A stretch of DNA of 64,000 nucleotides. Source: CAWARU01 sp963784575 (GTDB lineage: Bacteria > Pseudomonadota > Gammaproteobacteria > UBA6186 > Azoamicaceae). Within the stretch, counting starts at the first letter, position 1; every line of letters begins with the position of its first letter. Shown here in pieces: positions 10,284 to 18,074 of this stretch. Made by a program: the position numbers and the translations under genes. Where the stretch lies: assembly GCA_963784575.1 (NCBI GenBank), contig CAWARU010000001.1, forward strand, positions 3,348,001 to 3,412,000, written 5' to 3'. The notes beneath the pieces were generated by a model. It had not been told where the DNA came from. It searched no databases and saw only the letters and a list, made by a program, of their open reading frames with translations.

Positions 10284-13200
10284 TTGAAAAAATATCATAA
10301 TACTAACATAAAGATTTTTACGGAAGATGACGAACAATATACCAATTTTTTAAACGGAAAAATTGAAGGAAATACCTGCCTCATCTCAACCAATATTTGC
10401 GGACGTGGAGCAGATATCAAACCTGCAGATGGAGTTTTACAGTCGGGCGGCTTACATGTTTGCTTAACTTATCTGCCAGCCAATATTCGGATAGAAAAAC
10501 AAGCCTTTGGCAGAGCGGCAAGGGCTGGCGCACCAGGAACAGCTCAACTTATCTTAAATCGTGAGGATGTTGCCGCCAAGCTTGAAATCTATGAAGCAAG
10601 TCTTTTATCCCAATTTGAAAGTTGGGGAATTGATCAAATTCGTAAGAGAAGAGATTTTATTGAAAAGAAAATGTTGGAAGAATTTTCAAGAATTGAACTG
10701 CCAAAAACCAAAATAAAAGATAAGCTATATACACTTTTTTGTGAACTTCTGAATAAACTCAGCAATATACAAGCGCCCGGGGATGCGCATTACAAACGTA
10801 AAGCAGTTGAGGAGCGCTGGGGTATTTTTCAGAAAAAAATCAATTTTGACAAGCCTGTAGCAGCTATCTATGCGGAATATGAGGATTTTAAAAAAACTAT
10901 CATCGAAGAATATCAATTAGATACCGTCATTAAAAACCCCTATTACTACATTAATTTAGGTATGGATTTGTTAGTGCGAGCTTCTCAAACATTCATGGGA
11001 AGGGTAAAATCTCTTTTCACGAATTCCTTATACCTACAAGCGATTGAAGCTTTTGAGTCAGCCATTAAATTGGATCCAAATTGCTGTTTCACTGCGCACT
11101 ATAACATAGTCTATGCTTTGATTAAGATTGCTTCGGGAACTTATAAGGAAGGCAACTATAAAGAGAAAGCAAAATATCATGCTAGACAAGTAATTGAGAT
11201 CGTAGAAAAGCTTATCCATCAAACCGAATCGATTACCACACTATTGAGTATTTCTCAAAAAAATAAAGAAATGAGAGAAAGCTTTGAATTATTGAATCAA
11301 CAAAATACAAAAATTCAAGCATTAAAATTACTGGCTGAATCTGCTCATAAAATCATAACGGATATTGAAATTTCTCAAAAATTAATAGATGTCACTTTTG
11401 AGGGTGTCTCGAAATCATTTCATTTTAAGAAACTATCTCAAAAAAATGCACAACAAGCGATCTTAGCATTTAAGGAACCCATAACACTTAGTTTCAACAG
11501 TCTAAGTGCGCACTCAGATATTTGGACCAGTTATCAAGCCAAAAATACTTTCAAATTAGTTGATAAAGGATCAGATTTCAGCATTGAATTTGAGAATGTT
11601 CCAGATTCAGATAAATTAAAATCCTTGTTACCCATCAACAAAGATTTGAAGAAGGAAGCAGAGTCTAAGGGGAAAAAGGAAAATGAAAAGCGTAATAAAG
11701 AAGCTCTCACTTTTTCAGATAAATTGAAAGATTTTCAAGATTCGGCGCATGATTTCTTTAACAATGTTGCGAGAGGATTTGGTAAAATTGCAGCGCCTAT
11801 CAGCAGGCAATATAATAGAGCTATAGATTATTTATATTATCAAGGTGTCGAAAAAATTCCTGTCTCGCTTAAAATAAGATGTAAAAGCTTGGATGAAACA
11901 CAAAACATTTTATCAGAAATCAAAAAAAATAAAGAAGAGAGAGAAACCAAGATCACCTTTTATCTTGATAATCTAAATGCCAAATTCACTGATGCAATTT
12001 TGAAATCTCATCACTGTCGCAAAGCAAAGCTAAGTAAGGAATCAAAGCCTCAATCAAAGATAAAGGGTTTAAACTACACTACAAGAACTCTGACCTCTTC
12101 CTTTGATGAGGAGACTACTATCACTTTTCAGCATCTAGGCTTAGAAGAAAGCCAAGATTTGCTTAATAAATTAACAGTTATCTTTCAGGGTATTGAAGAA
12201 ACTTCAGAATTGTGGCCCTCTCTCACTGCAAAATTTTCGAATCTACAACAGAAAACTGCCAATAGCGTAATTGAACTCGGTACAGTACCTATGAGTTTAA
12301 GCTTTGAAGATATCAGTAAAGAAGCTGCAATAAAAGTCATTTATTTAACAGAAAAAGATAATCAAAATGCTATTTTTTCCATTAAGAATCTCACTCAATC
12401 CGAAGCAGAAATGCTCATCCAAAAAGCTGATCGTACTGAACAAGATTTTCATATCAATCTCAAACCTGTTGAAGATGTAGTTCCAACCTTAAAAAAATCC
12501 AAGATGGAGCTTTTAGAATACCAATTAGGCGGCTTCTCTTATTTTTTCGAAATTAAAGAAAAGAACCCAATGCCCTGGAGAAGCTTCATAGCGTTAGCTT
12601 TATTTGGTATCGCACAACTTATTGCTGGGATAGTTGTAACAGGGGCGACTTTTGGATTCGCAACCCCGTTTGGCATTGCTTTGATAGCTGAAGGCATCGG
12701 AGATCTAGTGAGAGCTGTCAGTTGTCTGGTTACACGAGAATTTAGCTGGGGGACTTATGCAATACAAAAAACCATCAGTTTAACAATATCTTTTGCAACT
12801 GCATCTTATGCTGCTAATGAATTAACTAAATATGGCGCTATTGGTGCAGAGTTAATAGATGATGCTGCAATGCAAGTGGTGCAAAATGGCGTGATCATCA
12901 AGCAAGCGATGCAAAATGGGTATAAAGTTGCAGGACGGCAAATTGCAGCTACAGCCACTGAAATGATTTGCACCAAAAGTGCAACCCTTGCCATAGATCA
13001 CTTAAGTGATTATACCTTAGAGGCAATAAAGCCAAAATTGACTGCGAATGCCAATAGAGAATTGGATAAACGCATTCTGGATGGTCATTGGAAAAGATTA
13101 TTTAATAGGATCTGTGCAGTGGACAGATTTTTAGACTCTAAATTTTATACTGCTCGCGCTATTTTAGAAGCAAAGAAAATTATTACCTCTATGAGATTAA

Positions 13201-15455
13201 GCACTGCAGCTTTGAGGATGCTATCTTCCGAAGAATTTTTAGAATTCGAACAAAGATATGATGAAGCTTTACGCAGCATTGTCTCTGAAACTCAGGTTTT
13301 TAGCAAGCTTCTTTTTGAAAGGTATTGCAATAAAGGAACTCCCATCTTTTCAGAACAGGAAGCTATAGAAATTTGTAAAATTCTCACACAGAAAAAAATA
13401 CTCAGTCCCGAAGCTTCTCTTAATCTTCAAGCTAACAGCAGTCAAGCCGATGCAGAAAAATTTGAGGAAATTGACTTAGGGAATTTGAATTGCTATCGCA
13501 GTTATGTTATCGGTGCTTGTCAGGAATTTTCAGAGCTTATAGATGATGATCTCACGCCAGACAAAATTTCGATCTGCAGACAAATCGCTGAAATGTTTTC
13601 GAGTGAAATCTTTAAAATTTGTGAGGCAACTGCTCACGTTACGAAAACCGGCGCCACGTGCTTAGCCAGTGCCTTGATCAGTATTGGTACTAATAAAATT
13701 AAAGAAGGCGGAGAAGTGACAATTCCAAAAGAGAATTTATCAAATGGAGAAGGGCAGAGTTTGCAAATCAGTATGAAGGATTTTAAAGATGGATTAACGC
13801 AGAAATTGAAGGAAGGGGTAAAGGAAAAACTGCTGGAAACTGCGTCAAAAGAACAAACGAAACTGATGCAAGATAAAATACCTGCCATTCAGAAATTAAC
13901 GTCTGAATCTCCTCTCTCGCAGCTGCCTCTAAAATCTGATTCGACACACAAGATTCAATCACTAAAGCACAGCATCGCTCCAGGTCCAGGTCTTCCTTCT
14001 CAAAATGCTGACAAACTTAGGCAAGAACTCCAGAAAACGGTCAAAGATAAAATGGAGATGTTTAAACAAAATCACAATGCACTGGTTGTCAAATTACAAT
14101 CTCACCCTACTTCATTATCATTCACAAATACGACTGACTTTAAAATTGCCTTTAGTATTACATTAACAATGATTAAAGAAGGATTTGTCACTGCTCAAAT
14201 ATTGAGTTACCAACAATTAGATAAATATAAAGCAACTCTCTCAGAAATTGCAAAACATCAAACCACCAAGGAATTCGGAGAATTGTACGGAAAAATATTG
14301 GAAGAGGAGAAAAAAATAGTTAAGACTTATCTTGGGGTACTCTTAATTGAAATAAAACAGTATAATAATCTATGGGCTCTAGATACAACATTTTCTCAAT
14401 ATAATCAACAAGAGAAAGAAATTCAAAATGAGTTAACAGAATTATTTATTGATTGCATGAAAGATCCAGGGGAAGCATATATTCTTATCGAAAATCGTTT
14501 TAACTATTATGAAAACAAAATTGAGATGATTAGAAATTTATTCTTCCTTATCAATAAGGCATTTATTGGTCTAAACAAAACCTTAGCGAATATACAAAAA
14601 TGCAATTTATCGAAAATTGAGCTAGATAAAGTTGATTTACAAGGCAATATTTCAGGCGTTATGACTCGGTATTTTGATCATCTTGAAACCAAAAATTATT
14701 CGGAATGTGTAAATCTATTTGTCAGCGGACAATTAGGTGAAAAAGGTTTTATTGCTGGCACGATAATGCAAGGCTTGTTCACGGTATATGGGGAAGGTCA
14801 ACTGTATCATCACCGTATGCAATTGGTCTTAGCCAATCTTGCAAGTGAGGTAATTAAAGGACAAACTCATTTTCAAACCAAGTTGCTGCAGGTTCAAGCA
14901 TCATATGCCCAATTAACGAAAATAATTAGCGAACATTATAAAAACAAACAGGATGATGTTACAAAAAGAATAATGGATCAACAAGAACGTCTAAGTCTCA
15001 TGATGATGGATCCCAAATGGAGCGATGAACAAATCAAGATCCATGCGGCATCGATTGCTCATACTCAAGATAAATTGCAAAATATATTAAAAGCTTATTA
15101 TTCAGCTGTAACCAGTTTAGTCGAAGCTAATACAATTCCTCAGGACTTTGTTGAAAAATGTATGGAAGCTCAAAAATCAATTATGCAATCATTTACAAGT
15201 TCATTGGCAGATATTGCAAAGCTGCAATCAGGTTCTCTTAAGTCCTTAATTGGCCGCACCAAAGATGCGGCTTTTAAAATGATCGAGGGAAATACACCTG
15301 AAAAACCGAGCTCTAAAACCATCACTTTGAGTTTCAGCAAAGACGGTAGCAGAGCTGCAATGTCGGGATCGGAAGCGGGAGCCGGTGTGAGTTCAACAAT
15401 ATACACCGATAAATTTCAAAAAACCAGTTTGAGACCGCTCATACTCTGCTCTTGA
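10284..15455 (+). CDS. giant protein, part 2: SecA-like motor second half + TPR-like + membrane segment + effector-like C-terminus
   Basis: This frame continues the upstream one after a single TGA at 10281-10283; nominally it starts at the TTG at 10284. The first 110 residues hold the second helicase half of a SecA-like motor, with STNICGRGADI (SecA: ATNMAGRGTDI) and an arginine-finger segment FGRAARAGAPG (SecA: RGRSGRQGDPG). A TPR-like segment follows near residues 245-300. Residues of about 770-815 are strongly hydrophobic, with two likely membrane helices. The last 280 residues are closely similar to the separate protein encoded at 15650-16528. Half a motor cannot work alone, so either TGA is read through, the two polypeptides assemble, or the gene is broken. 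The final residues after AMSGSEAGAG do not match the paralog and may be scrambled. Confidence 0.75.
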   Translation: MKKYHNTNIKIFTEDDEQYTNFLNGKIEGNTCLISTNICGRGADIKPADGVLQSGGLHVCLTYLPANIRIEKQAFGRAARAGAPGTAQLILNREDVAAKLEIYEASLLSQFESWGIDQIRKRRDFIEKKMLEEFSRIELPKTKIKDKLYTLFCELLNKLSNIQAPGDAHYKRKAVEERWGIFQKKINFDKPVAAIYAEYEDFKKTIIEEYQLDTVIKNPYYYINLGMDLLVRASQTFMGRVKSLFTNSLYLQAIEAFESAIKLDPNCCFTAHYNIVYALIKIASGTYKEGNYKEKAKYHARQVIEIVEKLIHQTESITTLLSISQKNKEMRESFELLNQQNTKIQALKLLAESAHKIITDIEISQKLIDVTFEGVSKSFHFKKLSQKNAQQAILAFKEPITLSFNSLSAHSDIWTSYQAKNTFKLVDKGSDFSIEFENVPDSDKLKSLLPINKDLKKEAESKGKKENEKRNKEALTFSDKLKDFQDSAHDFFNNVARGFGKIAAPISRQYNRAIDYLYYQGVEKIPVSLKIRCKSLDETQNILSEIKKNKEERETKITFYLDNLNAKFTDAILKSHHCRKAKLSKESKPQSKIKGLNYTTRTLTSSFDEETTITFQHLGLEESQDLLNKLTVIFQGIEETSELWPSLTAKFSNLQQKTANSVIELGTVPMSLSFEDISKEAAIKVIYLTEKDNQNAIFSIKNLTQSEAEMLIQKADRTEQDFHINLKPVEDVVPTLKKSKMELLEYQLGGFSYFFEIKEKNPMPWRSFIALALFGIAQLIAGIVVTGATFGFATPFGIALIAEGIGDLVRAVSCLVTREFSWGTYAIQKTISLTISFATASYAANELTKYGAIGAELIDDAAMQVVQNGVIIKQAMQNGYKVAGRQIAATATEMICTKSATLAIDHLSDYTLEAIKPKLTANANRELDKRILDGHWKRLFNRICAVDRFLDSKFYTARAILEAKKIITSMRLSTAALRMLSSEEFLEFEQRYDEALRSIVSETQVFSKLLFERYCNKGTPIFSEQEAIEICKILTQKKILSPEASLNLQANSSQADAEKFEEIDLGNLNCYRSYVIGACQEFSELIDDDLTPDKISICRQIAEMFSSEIFKICEATAHVTKTGATCLASALISIGTNKIKEGGEVTIPKENLSNGEGQSLQISMKDFKDGLTQKLKEGVKEKLLETASKEQTKLMQDKIPAIQKLTSESPLSQLPLKSDSTHKIQSLKHSIAPGPGLPSQNADKLRQELQKTVKDKMEMFKQNHNALVVKLQSHPTSLSFTNTTDFKIAFSITLTMIKEGFVTAQILSYQQLDKYKATLSEIAKHQTTKEFGELYGKILEEEKKIVKTYLGVLLIEIKQYNNLWALDTTFSQYNQQEKEIQNELTELFIDCMKDPGEAYILIENRFNYYENKIEMIRNLFFLINKAFIGLNKTLANIQKCNLSKIELDKVDLQGNISGVMTRYFDHLETKNYSECVNLFVSGQLGEKGFIAGTIMQGLFTVYGEGQLYHHRMQLVLANLASEVIKGQTHFQTKLLQVQASYAQLTKIISEHYKNKQDDVTKRIMDQQERLSLMMMDPKWSDEQIKIHAASIAHTQDKLQNILKAYYSAVTSLVEANTIPQDFVEKCMEAQKSIMQSFTSSLADIAKLQSGSLKSLIGRTKDAAFKMIEGNTPEKPSSKTITLSFSKDGSRAAMSGSEAGAGVSSTIYTDKFQKTSLRPLILCS

Positions 15456-15479
15456 TCCGCTACTGCTCTTGATCCGCTA
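15446..15479. repeat. 17-bp tandem duplication at the giant gene's stop
   Basis: Two perfect adjacent copies of a 17-base unit (15446-15462 and 15463-15479), followed by the first bases of a third. The first copy contains the TGA stop of the giant gene on the plus strand and the TAG stop of the pseudogene fragment on the minus strand. This looks like replication slippage. Confidence 0.9.
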
Positions 15480-15570
15480 CTGCGTCTCCATCTGCACGAG
15501 TGGGAGCTGCAATAGCACCACTTGAGCTAGACACTGCACTGCCGTCTTTACTGAAAGTAACAGTTTGATC
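15460..15570 (-). pseudogene. C-terminal fragment of the 15650-16528 gene family
   Basis: Minus-strand translation from 15570 gives about 36 residues containing TFSKDGSAVSSSSGAIAAP and then a stop. The neighbouring intact protein has TFSKEGSSASSSSGAIAAP at the same place, so this is the tail of a third copy of the family. There is no start codon, and a stop lies immediately upstream in frame. It sits between the convergent giant gene and the intact paralog, and probably arose by duplication followed by inversion or deletion. Confidence 0.8.
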
Positions 15571-15571
15571 T

Positions 15572-15604
15572 TAGCTAGGGGGTTTGGGTACAGACCCCTA
15601 GCTA
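15572..15604. terminator. hairpin between convergent genes
   Basis: Perfect 10-bp inverted repeat (TAGCTAGGGG, 13-base loop, CCCCTAGCTA) between the giant gene and the convergent paralog. It could act as a bidirectional terminator, but no clear T-run follows on either strand, so termination is inferred from position. Confidence 0.45.
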
Positions 15605-15649
15605 TTGCTCACAGAACAAGAAGCAAACGTGTCTTGCTCTGTTTCTACC

Positions 15650-16528
15650 CTAAAATCCTATTTTCCGCTCCTTTCTTTCCGTAGCTCGATCCTCCTCGGA
15701 TTCTACAACTCTGGCGTCACCACCTGTACTGGAAGGTGCAGCTATAGCCCCACTTGAACTAGATGCTGAACTGCCTTCTTTGCTGAAAGTGAGAGCTTGA
15801 GTTTTTGCTTTTTCATCGATTAGCTTAAAAGCTATCTCTTTTGCACCATCGACTAATGATTTAAAACCGCTTGATTGCTGCTTTGCAATTTCTGTAATTG
15901 AACTTGTAATTGATTGCATAATTGATTTTTGAGCTTCCATACATTTTTCTATAAATCCATCAGGAATTTTATTAGCCTCAACTAACTTTGTAGCAGCTGA
16001 ATAATAAGCTTTTAATACATTTTCCAATTTATCTTGAGTATGAGCAATCGATGCTGCATACATCTTTATTCTTTCATCACTCAATTTTGAGTCTGGATCT
16101 AACATTATTTTTTCCAGTTGCTCTTGCTTATCCATCATTTTTTTTGTAATGTCTTCTTGCCTAGTCTTATAATGTTCATTTATCTCTTTTGTTAATTGCA
16201 CATAAGACGCTTGAAGCTGTACCAATTGTGTTTGAAAGCTAGTTTGCCCTTTGATCACCTCACTTGCAAGATTAGCTAAGACCAATTGAGTACGGTAGTG
16301 ATACTTTTGGCCATCACCATATGCTTTTAACGTCCCTTGAATCATAGAGCCAATAAGAAACCCTTTTTCACCCAACTGCCCAGTCCGTAACAGATTTCCA
16401 CATTCTGAATAATTCCTGCTTTCAAGATTATCAAAATATTTAGTCATTGCAGTTTGCAGATTGCTTTTTAAATCAAATTTTTCGGCGACCATCAATGCTT
16501 TATCTAATGTATCAGATGTTGCTGCCAT
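15650..16528 (-). CDS. stand-alone paralog of the giant protein's C-terminal domain
   Basis: About 292 residues from the ATG at 16528, chosen because AAGGAGAA lies just upstream; a longer frame begins at 16561 without a good ribosome site. The protein aligns over almost its whole length with the last 280 residues of the giant protein. Shared blocks include YSECxNL, QLGEKGF, LANLASEVIKGQT, ASIAHTQDKL and EKCMEAQKSIMQS. It is mostly helical, with a coiled-coil-like Gln/Lys/Glu-rich middle and a Ser/Ala/Gly-rich linker near the end. The C-terminus is basic and ends RKERKIGF. I do not recognise the family. Its stand-alone form suggests the domain folds and acts by itself, perhaps as a Dot/Icm substrate (inference). 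It is convergent with the giant gene. Confidence 0.8.
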   Translation of the reverse strand: MAATSDTLDKALMVAEKFDLKSNLQTAMTKYFDNLESRNYSECGNLLRTGQLGEKGFLIGSMIQGTLKAYGDGQKYHYRTQLVLANLASEVIKGQTSFQTQLVQLQASYVQLTKEINEHYKTRQEDITKKMMDKQEQLEKIMLDPDSKLSDERIKMYAASIAHTQDKLENVLKAYYSAATKLVEANKIPDGFIEKCMEAQKSIMQSITSSITEIAKQQSSGFKSLVDGAKEIAFKLIDEKAKTQALTFSKEGSSASSSSGAIAAPSSTGGDARVVESEEDRATERKERKIGF

Positions 16529-16811
16529 AACATTCTCCTTTAAGTTAAGAATAAAATTCAAAAAATTTAAGACCCACCGATACTACAAGATTTTTTTGCA
16601 AGTGTAAATTGGGAATATGCGCAGATGGCTCCGTATTTTTTACTAGTAGTGTTATTAACAGTGAGCAAATTTTCTCCTTCCAAAATCAAAGAAAAAAATT
16701 CTGAAATTTTGTCCCAATAGCTCATTTTACAAAGCGACAAGAATCCTGCAGCTACGAAATATTCATAGAAAAAGGCATAGTTATTATGCTATCTTCTATA
16801 TTTTTTACTAA

Positions 16812-16976
16812 CAGGTTCTGCAAAAAATTTCTGGATGCTTTAGGAGTTTTGAAGGTGCGGAAGCTTTCTGTTTAGTTCGATCATTTTTAAGCACTGCCCG
16901 GAAACAAGGATGGGATATTTTAAATATTATTGCTGATGCTTTACATGGCAAAATACCTAGTTTAGCGCTGAGTTAA
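16812..16976 (+). pseudogene. IS66-like transposase C-terminal remnant
   Basis: The frame before the TAA at 16974 reads SGCFRSFEGAEAF, then RSFLSTARKQGWDIL, ADALHGKIP and a stop. This matches the extreme C-terminus of IS66-type transposases, which end with SGCFRS..GA..F...RSYxSTxRKxG....AL...GxP. An in-frame stop lies just upstream and no start is available, so only the last 54 or so codons survive. It shows an insertion sequence once stood here. Confidence 0.7.
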
Positions 16977-17074
16977 GGGCAATCTGGGCTGTTACTAAAT
17001 AGGAAGAAACTGGTTATTTATTAGTTGTATGGTTCTATCTAGTATGATAAAGTTATTTAACTACTAACTAATAA

Positions 17075-17245
17075 GACAGAGCTTTTGGAGCTGAGATTTC
17101 TGAAGGGGAGGGTTCAAGAGTTCGAATAAAACTTAATGGGGTTCGTGCAATTTTTCATCGACCCCATCCGAGGAAAGAGACAGACAAAGGAGCAGTCGTG
17201 TCTATGAAACGATTTTTAATAACTGCAGGAGTAGAACTATGTTAA
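17075..17245 (+). pseudogene. hicA: hicA toxin, N-terminally truncated
   Basis: The open frame before the TAA at 17243-17245 contains GAEISEGEGSRVRIKLNG, FHRPHPRKETDKGAV and MKRFLITAGVEL. This is the C-terminal two thirds of a HicA mRNA-interferase-type toxin (double-stranded RNA-binding-like fold). A stop at 17072-17074 and the lack of any start codon show that the first 20-30 residues, which normally start the fold, are gone. Its stop overlaps the hicB start (ATGTTAA), the usual hicAB arrangement. The toxin is therefore probably inactive; an alternative upstream start after a frameshift was looked for and not found. Confidence 0.75.
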
Positions 17246-17586
17246 CTTATAAGAATTACGTAGGACATGTCGAATTTGATGATGACGCTGATATTTTTCA
17301 TGGCGAGATAATTAATACGCGTGATGTTATCACATTTCAGGGAAAAACTGTTAAAGAACTGAAAAAAGCGTTTATTGACTCCATTGAAGAATATATAGCT
17401 TTCTGTGCTGATCTTAATGAAGAACCTGAAAAACCATTTTCTGGAAAATTCAACCTAAGGGTGGATCCAGAAATACATCGTAAAGCTTATATTGCTGCCA
17501 GGAAATCGGGCGAGAGTCTCAATTCATGGATTACTCAAGCTATCGTACACACTTTGGAACATGATGGGAAAGAAAGCCACTATTAA
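17239..17586 (+). CDS. hicB: HicB-family antitoxin
   Basis: A 115-residue product. Residues 1-55 match the HicB partial RNase-H fold (YKNYVGHVEFDDDADIFHGEI, then a segment on FQGKTVKELKKAF), and residues 70-110 form a ribbon-helix-helix-type DNA-binding tail (FNLRVDPEIHRKAYIAARKSGESLN, SWITQAI). Length is normal. HicB neutralises HicA and represses the operon. Here the adjacent hicA is truncated, so this is an orphan antitoxin that may protect against other HicA toxins or may simply be decaying. Its start overlaps the hicA stop. Confidence 0.88.
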   Translation: MLTYKNYVGHVEFDDDADIFHGEIINTRDVITFQGKTVKELKKAFIDSIEEYIAFCADLNEEPEKPFSGKFNLRVDPEIHRKAYIAARKSGESLNSWITQAIVHTLEHDGKESHY

Positions 17587-17639
17587 ACAGTGGGAGTGTT
17601 CAATTGAGTTCGATTTTACAGAGAGGTTCTGGTCTATGA

Positions 17640-18070
17640 AGTCCAGAGGTTCTAGTTGTAACAAATGACTTAACTTTACAAGTATTATGGCTGCGTTTTA
17701 TGTCAGAAATTAATAAAAAAACACGCACAGTTGATCCTGAGTTATTAGCGGTACCAGAAATTCGTCAAGCAATAGAATTGGCGGAAGCAGCAGCGTATAA
17801 TGAGCACAATTAAATGACTATGATACCTATTGGGATGCTATTAGTACAGAAAAAACAATGTTAAGTGAACGATATAATTTAGGAGAAAATAAAGGAAGAA
17901 CTGAAATACTGTTATTGTTGTTGCAACAGAAATTTACATTCGTGCCAGAACATTATAAACAAAAAATAGCAGAAGCTAGCCCTGAAGAAATTCGTGAATG
18001 GGTGCAACGCGTTTTGACTTGTTCATTGCTTGAAGAGGCCACCTCCGAATGGGGTTCGCATAACCCATAA
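17640..18070 (+). pseudogene. Rpn/PD-(D/E)XK-type transposase-like protein, truncated and frameshifted
   Basis: From 17640 the frame reads LTLQVLWLRFMSEIN and ELLAVPEIRQAIELAEAAAY, then meets a stop near 17812. In another frame it continues directly with LNDYDTYWDAISTEKTML and GRTEILLLLLQQKF to the stop at 18070. Joined across one base this gives the C-terminal half of an Rpn-family recombination-promoting nuclease or PD-(D/E)XK 'putative transposase'. The typical ending is ELAEEAAYSxxELxxYxxYWDxIRxExT. The N-terminal catalytic domain is missing. The remaining 70-residue frame from 17858 is only the tail. Confidence 0.72.
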
Positions 18071-18074
18071 CTTT

